Shown here piece by piece: positions 1 to 5,388 of a stretch of 46,660 nt of DNA. The notes beneath the pieces are model-generated. The model saw only the letters and a program-made list of their open reading frames with translations. It was not told where the DNA came from and did not search any database. Both the position numbers and the translations under genes were made by a program. This DNA comes from a virus. How positions within the stretch are numbered: position 1 is the stretch's first letter; each line of letters begins with the position of its first letter. Where the stretch lies: IMG/VR virus record IMGVR_UViG_3300017752_000025, positions 1 to 46,660 of that record. The stretch is one strand, 5' to 3'.

Positions 1-14
1 TAAAAGGAGAAAGT

Positions 15-170
15 ATGGACTTAATAAAAGACCTACGAGCTCTCAAAAAAGAGAAAAGTAAAGAAATCTCTGCTAGAGCTCAATTAAGAAAAAGAAGTAA
101 AGATAGTATTGCCAGACCAAAGGCAAAGAAAAATCTTTTTTCTAACGATCCTAGATTACAAGGGATATAG
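15..170 (+). CDS. small basic hypothetical protein, 51 aa
   Basis: A short reading frame starts with ATG at 15, five bases after an AAAGGAG ribosome-binding site at 3-9, and ends with TAG at 168-170. The product is highly charged, with Lys/Arg-rich stretches such as LRALKKEKSKE and LRKRSKDS. It has no membrane segment or signal peptide. I do not recognise a family. The strong Shine-Dalgarno sequence and good spacing are the main reasons to call it real. It is followed directly by a late promoter-like box and a hairpin, so it is probably the last gene of an upstream rightward operon; the TAA at 1-3 may be the end of the preceding gene. Confidence 0.6.
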   Translation: MDLIKDLRALKKEKSKEISARAQLRKRSKDSIARPKAKKNLFSNDPRLQGI

Positions 171-172
171 TA

Positions 173-180
173 TATAAATA
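173..180 (+). promoter_or_regulatory. T4-type late promoter box, no sense gene downstream
   Basis: An exact TATAAATA lies just after the 51-aa gene. Downstream there is no rightward gene until 2004; a hairpin follows within 16 bases and then leftward genes. It could drive a short non-coding RNA, drive antisense transcription through tRNA-His and the leftward block, or be a chance match in AT-rich DNA. Confidence 0.45.
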
Positions 181-195
181 ATTATACCACACCAC

Positions 196-228
196 GAGAG
201 GTGAGACCTCCACATATTCTCACCTCTC
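196..228. terminator. perfect 11-bp hairpin between convergent transcription units
   Basis: GAGAGGTGAGA at 196-206 pairs perfectly with TCTCACCTCTC at 218-228 around an 11-base loop. It lies between the rightward gene ending at 170 and the leftward tRNA ending at 246, where a bidirectional terminator is expected. No uninterrupted T run follows on either strand, so it may instead be an RNA-stabilising or processing hairpin. Confidence 0.5.
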
Positions 229-245
229 ACTTAATCTAAAAATTT

Positions 246-319
246 TGGTACAATCGGATTGAATCGAACAATCACCTTCTGCGCCACAGGCAGACGTTCT
301 ACCGTTAAACTACGATTGC
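246..319 (-). tRNA. tRNA-His (GTG anticodon), CCA encoded
   Basis: The reverse strand folds as a full cloverleaf. The acceptor is GCAATCG with CGATTG-T, with a G1:T72 wobble. The D-arm is GTTT/GAAC. The anticodon stem TCTGC/GCAGA holds loop CTGTGGC, so U33 is present and the anticodon is GTG. The T-arm is GATTG/CAATC with loop TTCGATT. The discriminator is A73 and CCA is encoded. The base before G1 is A, so no templated G-1 is present, and position 73 is A rather than the usual C of tRNA-His. That pattern is known from many alphaproteobacteria with a divergent HisRS. It may serve late translation, since phage and host codon use differ. Confidence 0.9.
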
Positions 320-322
320 TCT

Positions 323-541
323 TTAATGTGTATAAGTGTAAACTAAACCAATAAATGTAATTGTCGCTAATACAATATTAGTTGTAATCAATGCGGCTTC
401 ACGCCACATAATAGAAACGATTAACCAAGTCATACCACCAAACAAATTAGCGATAGGACCCCAAGGGTAAATGTTAAGTGAATTTAATGCGGCACCGATC
501 ATTAGAAATCCTGTCGCTATCCATTTAAGATATTTGTCCAT
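323..541 (-). CDS. small membrane protein, 72 aa
   Basis: The product has two or three hydrophobic helices: roughly residues 8-24, 30-46 and 50-70, with a central GGMTWLIVSIMWRE segment. There is no signal peptidase motif, so it is probably an inner-membrane protein. It resembles small two/three-helix proteins of marine phages and bacteria of the DUF6552 type; this is recollection, not a search. Its ATG overlaps the stop of the preceding gene by one base (TAATG), so translation is probably coupled. It is the last protein gene of the leftward block before tRNA-His. Confidence 0.75.
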   Translation of the reverse strand: MDKYLKWIATGFLMIGAALNSLNIYPWGPIANLFGGMTWLIVSIMWREAALITTNIVLATITFIGLVYTYTH

Positions 542-714
542 TATAATTTTTCCTTGTATTCAAAATGTGTCCAAGTTTCTGACGCTTCTTTATCGTCAGT
601 AACGATTGACATGCCTGGACCATACTCATTGTTTGTTGCGAATATGGCCGCATCCATAGGCTTGTCAAATTCTTTTAAGACCGTATTGTCTTTGATGACT
701 TGATACTTACTCAT
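541..714 (-). CDS. small hypothetical protein, 57 aa
   Basis: A frame of 57 codons begins MSKYQVIKDN and ends HFEYKEKL. Its ATG overlaps the end of the upstream gene by eight bases (ATGAGTAA), and its stop overlaps the next start (TAATG). Without it the leftward block would have a 165-base hole, which supports it. The protein is acidic and soluble, probably a small alpha/beta domain, with a DAAIFATNN segment. I do not recognise a family and propose no function. Confidence 0.75.
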   Translation of the reverse strand: MSKYQVIKDNTVLKEFDKPMDAAIFATNNEYGPGMSIVTDDKEASETWTHFEYKEKL

Positions 715-976
715 CAATAAGGTCCATCAGGTCGTATGGTACTCTCCACTTAGCGCCTGAACAATCTACGACTGCTTTCTTAGGCCCAAGTTTTATAACC
801 ACACCCATACGTTTCATACCGTTGGCTCTACCAAACTTGACTTTAGTACCAACTTTAAACTGTTCTTCTTTTACACTTTTTAAAGTTTGTTCAACGATAA
901 AAAGATGACCCGCATGACTAGGCTCTTTAATCCAGTCTAGTATTTTTGGCAAGTCGTTAAATTTAAGTTTACTCAT
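707..976 (-). CDS. small protein with KOW/SH3-like beta domain, 89 aa
   Basis: The C-terminal half (about residues 40-85) reads VGTKVKFGRANGMKRMGVV followed by IKLGPKKAVVDC. This alternation of short strands and glycine turns looks like a small SH3/KOW-type barrel that could bind nucleic acid or protein. The N-terminus (about 1-35) is helical. A good ribosome-binding site (GGGAGGA) precedes the ATG at 976. It is translationally coupled to the next gene. Function unknown; the fold call is from sequence pattern only. Confidence 0.75.
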   Translation of the reverse strand: MSKLKFNDLPKILDWIKEPSHAGHLFIVEQTLKSVKEEQFKVGTKVKFGRANGMKRMGVVIKLGPKKAVVDCSGAKWRVPYDLMDLIDE

Positions 977-994
977 ATATAGTCCTCCCTATTG

Positions 995-1360
995 TTATTT
1001 TAAATATAATGGTCCTGTCCATTGAATAGCATAATTACCTTCAAGTACATTACCTCTTGGTGAGTTTAAAGCAGGTTTATTATAACCAGCGGCTTTTAGT
1101 ATATCACCTTTTTTAAATCTACCAGAGTCTTCTTTCATTACAAAAGCAAATACACTATTACCTTGTACAATCTTAATATACTTTTTACCCATACTTACTT
1201 TTGTTTTGTTATCCCAATTATCAACTTGTTCTTTAGAATAACCTTGTAATTCTTTTTTACCATAACTAGTTGACATTTGTTCATAATCTTTTTTGGCACC
1301 TAACATCATATTAGAAATACCTTCATATATGTTTTCTGCTTTTTGTTCTACTTTTATCAT
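995..1360 (-). CDS. conserved marine-phage hypothetical protein, 121 aa
   Basis: The N-terminal 55 residues are helical and charged. The C-terminal half contains KKYIKIVQGNSVFAFV, KKGDILKAAGYNKPA and a WTGPLYLK end. I recognise this pattern from small conserved proteins of marine T4-like phages of unknown function. An AAGGAG site sits eight bases upstream of the ATG at 1360. There is no signal peptide or membrane helix. It lies in the leftward early/middle block, so a role in takeover or DNA metabolism is possible but unproven. Confidence 0.8.
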   Translation of the reverse strand: MIKVEQKAENIYEGISNMMLGAKKDYEQMSTSYGKKELQGYSKEQVDNWDNKTKVSMGKKYIKIVQGNSVFAFVMKEDSGRFKKGDILKAAGYNKPALNSPRGNVLEGNYAIQWTGPLYLK

Positions 1361-1372
1361 AGTGTTTTCTCC

Positions 1373-1543
1373 TTATTGGTTTGATTGTAAAATTATTGTT
1401 AAGATACCTGTAAAGATACCAGAGATTACCATTGCACCACCAAGTAAATATTGATCTGCTTCAATCGCACCAGTGGCAGCAACCATACTCATTATAAAAA
1501 CTACTCCAAATAATACTGACATATTCTCTCTAAATTTTTTCAT
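1373..1543 (-). CDS. small two-helix membrane protein, 56 aa
   Basis: I chose the ATG at 1543 (MKKFRENMSV) because AGGAGG lies seven bases upstream; an in-frame ATG at 1564 would give 63 aa but has no such site. Two hydrophobic helices span about residues 9-27 and 33-52, separated by the acidic turn EADQY. The short basic N-terminus suggests an N-in topology. The ribosome-binding site overlaps the stop codon of the preceding gene. No family recognised. Small membrane proteins in this position of T4-like phages are often superinfection or lysis-timing factors, but nothing here shows that. Confidence 0.7.
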   Translation of the reverse strand: MKKFRENMSVLFGVVFIMSMVAATGAIEADQYLLGGAMVISGIFTGILTIILQSNQ

Positions 1544-1554
1544 ATTGTTTCCTC

Positions 1555-1755
1555 CTATTTCCAATAATTAACTTCTGATAAATTGTTATTTTTACAAATC
1601 TCTATTACTTGATTATTTGTCAAACCATAATCTTTAATAGGATCTGCGACAAATCTTTGACACTCTGTCACAAAAGGATCTGTGATAAAAGTATCATTAT
1701 AATCAAAACCAAGTTTATTGTCAGTTTTGTATAATTTAATTGTTTTCTTTTTCAT
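1555..1755 (-). CDS. small hypothetical protein, 66 aa
   Basis: A soluble mixed-charge protein that starts MKKKTIKLYK and ends LSEVNYWK. Its stop TAG is embedded in the ribosome-binding site of the next leftward gene. Only a weak AAGGAT site precedes its own ATG. Neither a domain nor a family is recognised. Position in an otherwise gap-free leftward block is the best support. Confidence 0.6.
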   Translation of the reverse strand: MKKKTIKLYKTDNKLGFDYNDTFITDPFVTECQRFVADPIKDYGLTNNQVIEICKNNNLSEVNYWK

Positions 1756-1767
1756 AGTGTTTTATCC

Positions 1768-1959
1768 TTATCGTTGTTTTAGTTTATAATTGTTAATGAT
1801 TTTATTAATTGCGTTTTTCATATTAATATCAATCATATCTAAAAGAGTATTGTCAACTTCAATTACTTCTTTTAACTTTTTGTTTATTTTTTCTATTTGT
1901 TTATATGAGATATTTCTAACTATCGTCATATTATTGTTTTTTATGTTTTTGTTTATCAT
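1768..1959 (-). CDS. small Asn/Lys/Ile-rich hypothetical protein, 63 aa
   Basis: The product is very rich in Asn, Lys and Ile and predicted to be all-helical. The segment QIEKINKKLKEVIEV (about residues 21-35) looks like a short coiled coil. It is the first gene of the leftward block. No clear Shine-Dalgarno sequence precedes the ATG at 1959, and an internal ATG (MTIVRNIS) is also possible. The composition is close to that expected of any open frame in AT-rich DNA, so it is less certain than its neighbours. Confidence 0.45.
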   Translation of the reverse strand: MINKNIKNNNMTIVRNISYKQIEKINKKLKEVIEVDNTLLDMIDINMKNAINKIINNYKLKQR

Positions 1960-1978
1960 ATACTAGCTAATATATCAG

Positions 1979-1986
1979 GATAAATA
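1979..1986 (+). promoter_or_regulatory. variant late promoter box GATAAATA
   Basis: GATAAATA differs from TATAAATA at one base and lies 18 bases before the ATG at 2004, where rightward transcription resumes. The divergent leftward block begins about 20 bases away, so this is the promoter region for both directions. Confidence 0.4.
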
Positions 1987-2003
1987 GATAAGTACAGAGA
2001 AAA

Positions 2004-2207
2004 ATGGGTAAAAAGCAAATTAATTTGGTTAAAAAAGGGTTGATTTACTTGACTTTTTCACTTTTTTTGTTCACCTTTTGTTCTTGTACCAAAATATCGT
2101 GTAAAATTAGGCCAGATTTAGAGAAAATTGGCGATTCGGCGTTGAAAAATAAAGAAAATTTAACAGAAACGAATCTAAAACACGCAAATGTGCGTTGTAA
2201 ATACTAA
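2004..2207 (+). CDS. putative small lipoprotein or exported protein, 67 aa
   Basis: The N-terminus has a basic start (MGKKQINLVKKG) and a hydrophobic helix (about residues 13-28) ending in FTFCSC, which resembles a signal peptide with a lipobox-like cysteine. The remaining 40 residues are polar, charged and probably periplasmic. It is the first rightward gene after the divergent region and has a promoter-like box upstream. Small phage lipoproteins can act in superinfection exclusion or lysis; no partner spanin gene is visible, so I assign no role. Confidence 0.55.
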   Translation: MGKKQINLVKKGLIYLTFSLFLFTFCSCTKISCKIRPDLEKIGDSALKNKENLTETNLKHANVRCKY

Positions 2208-2215
2208 CATAAATA
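2208..2215 (+). promoter_or_regulatory. variant late promoter box CATAAATA
   Basis: CATAAATA ends five bases before the ATG at 2221. With T4 spacing the transcript would begin at or next to that ATG, giving a leaderless message. One mismatch to the consensus. Confidence 0.4.
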
Positions 2216-2220
2216 GAAAT

Positions 2221-2382
2221 ATGACAAAATATTGTGAAAATTGCGGACACGACTGTCACTGTGGTGGCGATTGTATAAAAGAATACGACAAAGGCACTAA
2301 AATTGTGTGTTGTGGTCACTGTAGATGCGATAAAGAAAAAACAAAATCAACAAATAACGAAGATTTATTTAATGGAGCATAA
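2221..2382 (+). CDS. Cys/His-rich small protein, probable metal-binding, 53 aa
   Basis: The protein carries nine cysteines and three histidines in 36 residues. The motifs are CENCGHDCHCGGDC near the N-terminus and CCGHCRC at about residues 30-36. That density suggests binding of one or two zinc ions or another metal. I chose the ATG at 2221; an in-frame ATG at 2188 would add 11 residues and overlap the upstream gene. A late promoter-like box ends five bases before 2221. Similar Cys-rich small proteins occur in marine phages; function unknown. Confidence 0.7.
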   Translation: MTKYCENCGHDCHCGGDCIKEYDKGTKIVCCGHCRCDKEKTKSTNNEDLFNGA

Positions 2383-2388
2383 AATATA

Positions 2389-2646
2389 ATGGCAAAAATG
2401 AGAAAATTTACATTTTGGAACGAAAATGGCGATGAAAAAGATACTGAACAAACAAGTTTAAAGAAAGCAGTTAGAGCTGTACAAGGTGATTATAAAGATA
2501 GGTTTATCAGCGTAGAATATGTGAGTAAAAAAGGTAAACAAATCAGTCAATCTGTAGAAATTCCTATGGGAAGAAAGATTAGACAAGCGATAATCGCAGA
2601 TAAACGAAAAGCGGCACTAAAAGCAGCGAGAGAGGCTAGAAGATAA
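2389..2646 (+). CDS. small basic hypothetical protein, 85 aa
   Basis: The first 55 residues look like a small beta-rich domain (RKFTFWNENGDEK ... FISVEYVSKKGK). The last 30 form a strongly basic helix ending in LKAAREARR. The ATG at 2389 could be replaced by the one at 2398. It overlaps the next gene by one base (TAATG). A nucleic-acid-binding role would fit the charge, but no family is recognised. Confidence 0.7.
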   Translation: MAKMRKFTFWNENGDEKDTEQTSLKKAVRAVQGDYKDRFISVEYVSKKGKQISQSVEIPMGRKIRQAIIADKRKAALKAAREARR

Positions 2647-2789
2647 TGGCAAAAATAGCGAAATCATTTGTAGCGCATGAAAGAATGCCAAAAAAGACTT
2701 CTCAAGGTACTAGTAAAAGAGTTAAAAAAAGTTCTATGAACAAATCTCGTAAAAGATCATTTAAGGTTTACAACTCACAAGGAAAATAA
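2646..2789 (+). CDS. very basic 47-aa protein
   Basis: This short frame fills the gap exactly: its ATG overlaps the previous stop (TAATG) and its stop overlaps the PAAR start (TAATG). The product has about 14 Lys/Arg in 47 residues, with MPKKTSQGTSKRVKKSS and a C-terminal SQGK. I recall similarly short Lys/Arg-rich proteins with a Gly-Gln-Gly end in marine T4-like phages, of unknown role. It could bind DNA or RNA. Coupling to the baseplate operon suggests late expression. Confidence 0.7.
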   Translation: MAKIAKSFVAHERMPKKTSQGTSKRVKKSSMNKSRKRSFKVYNSQGK

Positions 2790-3082
2790 TGCCAGCATGT
2801 GTTAGATCAGGTTTAGATGTCCACGTTGGACACGAAAGTCCTACTCCTAATCCTTTTCATCAAACAGCATATACAGGTGGTTCTCCTAATGTTAAAATAA
2901 ACAGCGCTGCTTCAATTAGAGTTGGTGATACAACAAGTTGTGGTGACCCTGCGGTGGCAGGTAGTTCAACTGTAAGAGTAAATAGTATAGCAATTCATAG
3001 ATTAGGTGACGCAACAGGTGGTCACGGTAGTTGGGTACCTAATGCTGCAGCGACTGGAAGTTCTAATGTATTTTCTGGTTAA
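2789..3082 (+). CDS. PAAR-domain baseplate spike tip protein (gp5.4-like)
   Basis: The 97-residue protein is a single PAAR domain. It opens MPACVRSGLD and has the repeated short strands SPNVKINSAASIRVGD and STVRVNSIAIHRLGD that build the cone, with His and Cys residues (His14, His25, Cys50, His70, His79) able to hold the tip metal ion. In T4 the gp5.4 PAAR protein caps the membrane-piercing spike. Its position immediately before gp25 and gp6 fits a baseplate role. It is coupled to the small basic gene upstream by TAATG. Confidence 0.9.
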   Translation: MPACVRSGLDVHVGHESPTPNPFHQTAYTGGSPNVKINSAASIRVGDTTSCGDPAVAGSSTVRVNSIAIHRLGDATGGHGSWVPNAAATGSSNVFSG

Positions 3083-3087
3083 TCGTG

Positions 3088-3095
3088 TATAAATA
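3088..3095 (+). promoter_or_regulatory. late promoter for gp25-gp6 group
   Basis: An exact TATAAATA lies eight bases before the gp25 ATG at 3104. With T4 spacing the start site would fall near 3101, leaving almost no leader and no Shine-Dalgarno sequence. Confidence 0.7.
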
Positions 3096-3103
3096 TTAGT
3101 GTT

Positions 3104-3532
3104 ATGGCAATATATGACGCTTCAAATACTAATAAAAGTAAAAAATCTGTAAGGTCTTTTTATAAAGATTTAGATTTAGATTTTACTAGAAACGTAGTTA
3201 CAAATGATGTTGTAAAAATTGAAGATGTTAATGCTGTAAAAAGAAGTGTTAAAAATTTAATTCAAACTAATCATTATGAAAGACCATTCCATCCAGAATT
3301 AGGTTGTGGTATAAGAGAATTACTTTTTGAAAATTTTACACCACTTACTGGTATTTTCATAAGAAGAAAAGTAGAAGAAGTTATAACTAACTACGAACCA
3401 AGAGCAAGATTATCACAGGTTTCAGTTAACGAACAACCTGATAGAAATGGAATTGAAGTTACTGTATATTTTTATGTTATGAATATACCTGAACCAGTTT
3501 CTGTAACGACACTATTACAAAGGATTAGATAG
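3104..3532 (+). CDS. 25: baseplate wedge subunit gp25
   Basis: The 142-aa product has the gp25/W-lysozyme-like fold: RSVKNLIQTNHYERPFHPEL, then GCGIRELLFE at about residues 67-76, then IRRKVEEVITNYEPRARL, and a C-terminal beta segment. T4 gp25 (132 aa) is a core wedge component that contacts the first sheath ring; the family is structural rather than enzymatic in phage. It starts just downstream of an exact late promoter with no visible ribosome-binding site and is followed two bases later by gp6. Confidence 0.95.
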   Translation: MAIYDASNTNKSKKSVRSFYKDLDLDFTRNVVTNDVVKIEDVNAVKRSVKNLIQTNHYERPFHPELGCGIRELLFENFTPLTGIFIRRKVEEVITNYEPRARLSQVSVNEQPDRNGIEVTVYFYVMNIPEPVSVTTLLQRIR

Positions 3533-3534
3533 CA

Positions 3535-5388
3535 ATGGCATCAAACAAACTTTCAGTATCAGAATTAGATTTTGATAATATAAAATCAAACTTAAAAACA
3601 TTTTTACAAAATCAAGCAGAGTTCCAAGATTATGATTTTGAAGGTTCAGGTTTTGCTATTCTTTTAGATACTCTTGCATATAATACTCACTATCTAGGTT
3701 TCAATGCTAATATGTTAGCAAATGAAATGTACTTGGACAGTGCTGACATCAGAAAAAATATAGTTTCATTAGCGAAGATGTTAGGTTATACTCCAACATC
3801 ACCTAAGTCTCCAACAGCATCAATTGATGTTTTATTAAACAATGGTTCTGGCGCATCAGTTACCATGGCAAAAGGAACAACTTTCACAACAACTGTAGAT
3901 GGAACAACTTATCAGTTTGTAACAAATGCTTCTCACACAATGACACCTTTAAATGGTATTTACAAGTTTCATAGTATACCAATTTATGAAGGTACTTTAG
4001 TTACATTTAAATATACTGTAGATACTTCTGATCCAGACCAGAAATTTATTATTCCAAGTATAACTGCTGATACATCAACTTTAAAAGTACAAATACAAAA
4101 TTCAGTTTCTGATACTACAACAAACACTTGGACAAAAGCAACAGGTTTAACTTCTTTAGATAATACATCAAAAGTCTATTTTTTACAAGAAGGTGAAAAT
4201 GGTAAGTTTGAAGTTTATTTTGGTGATGGTATTGTTGGTAAATCTTTAGATGATGGTAACATTGTAATTTTAGAATACATTGTTTCCAACAAAACTGAAG
4301 CAAATGGTGCTTCTGCATTTACACTATCAGGAAGTGTTGGTGGATTTACAGATGTTACTATAACAACAGTTTCAAGTGCTCAAGGTGGCGCAGAGGCTCA
4401 ATCAAAAGAGTCAATACGATATAATGCACCGTTACAATATGCAAGACAAGATAGAGCAGTTACAACAGGTGATTATGAAACACTTGTACAAGAAATATAT
4501 CCAAACGCATTATCAGTTTCAGCGTGGGGTGGTGAAGATGATGAAACACCAATTTATGGTGTAGTAAAGATTGCCATTAAAGCAGCATCAGGTTCTACAC
4601 TTACAGATACTACAAAGACAAGTATTATAACACAATTACAAAAATTTAATGTTGCATCTGTTAGACCAGAGATTGTTGATCCAGAAACTACATCTCTTAT
4701 ACTTAATACAGTTGTAAAGTATGATGAAAAAGCAACTACAAAAACTTCAGATACAATAAAATCAAATGTCACAACCACTTTAACAAATTACAACACAGAT
4801 ACACTTCAAAAATTTGATGGTGTGTTTAGACATTCAAAAGTTACAGGTTTAATAGATGATACAGATACTAGTATCTTATCAAACGTAACTAAATTAACTA
4901 TAAGAAAATCATTTACTCCAACATTAAGTACATCTACAAGATATGATGTTTATTTTAGAAATGGTATTTTTAATCCACACTCTGGACATAAATCAGCATC
5001 TGGTGGTGTTATAAGTTCAACAGGATTTAAAGTACCAAATGATAGTAATGTTTATTACCTTGATGATGATGGAAGTGGAAATATAAGAAGATATTATTTT
5101 GTAGGTTCTGTTAGAACATATGCAAATAACACTCAAGGAACAGTTAATTATACAACTGGTCAAATCACAATCAACTCTTTAAATGTTGCGTCAGTAGAAA
5201 ATATACGAGGTGCATCATCTACTGTTATTGAAATAACTGTAGAGCCAGATTCTTATGATATAGTTCCTGTTAGAGATCAGATTTTAGAAATAGATACAGC
5301 AAACTCAACTATCACAGTAGAGGCAGATACTTTTGTTGGTGGTTCTGCTGATGCTGGTATTGGATATACAACAACATCTAATTACTAA
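3535..5388 (+). CDS. 6: baseplate wedge subunit gp6
   Basis: The N-terminus carries the gp6/baseplate J-like signature: FEGSGFAILLDTLAYNTHYL, then an LANEMYLDSADIRKN stretch and LAKMLGYTPTSPKSP. Two gp6 copies per wedge form the T4 inner baseplate ring. At 617 aa it is close to T4 gp6 (660 aa). The middle holds the conserved AQGGAEAQSKESIRYNAP and AVTTGDYETLVQEIYPNA blocks seen in baseplate assembly proteins. It lies between gp25 and the large protein at 5388, whose ATG overlaps its stop. Confidence 0.95.
   Translation: MASNKLSVSELDFDNIKSNLKTFLQNQAEFQDYDFEGSGFAILLDTLAYNTHYLGFNANMLANEMYLDSADIRKNIVSLAKMLGYTPTSPKSPTASIDVLLNNGSGASVTMAKGTTFTTTVDGTTYQFVTNASHTMTPLNGIYKFHSIPIYEGTLVTFKYTVDTSDPDQKFIIPSITADTSTLKVQIQNSVSDTTTNTWTKATGLTSLDNTSKVYFLQEGENGKFEVYFGDGIVGKSLDDGNIVILEYIVSNKTEANGASAFTLSGSVGGFTDVTITTVSSAQGGAEAQSKESIRYNAPLQYARQDRAVTTGDYETLVQEIYPNALSVSAWGGEDDETPIYGVVKIAIKAASGSTLTDTTKTSIITQLQKFNVASVRPEIVDPETTSLILNTVVKYDEKATTKTSDTIKSNVTTTLTNYNTDTLQKFDGVFRHSKVTGLIDDTDTSILSNVTKLTIRKSFTPTLSTSTRYDVYFRNGIFNPHSGHKSASGGVISSTGFKVPNDSNVYYLDDDGSGNIRRYYFVGSVRTYANNTQGTVNYTTGQITINSLNVASVENIRGASSTVIEITVEPDSYDIVPVRDQILEIDTANSTITVEADTFVGGSADAGIGYTTTSNY

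Noticed and set aside
1960-2003. A sigma-70 promoter for the leftward block
   Set aside because: Only a weak TATATT-like -10 without a convincing -35 could be seen, so I did not list it as a feature.
2107-2319. Leftward 70-aa hydrophobic frame
   Set aside because: It is opposite two better supported rightward genes and has no ribosome-binding site; hydrophobicity reflects the complementary strand of a Lys/Asn-rich region.
2004-2382. Rz/Rz1-type spanin pair (lipoprotein and overlapping partner)
   Set aside because: The lipoprotein-like gene is not nested in a transmembrane coiled-coil gene, and the overlapping downstream frame encodes a Cys-rich protein.
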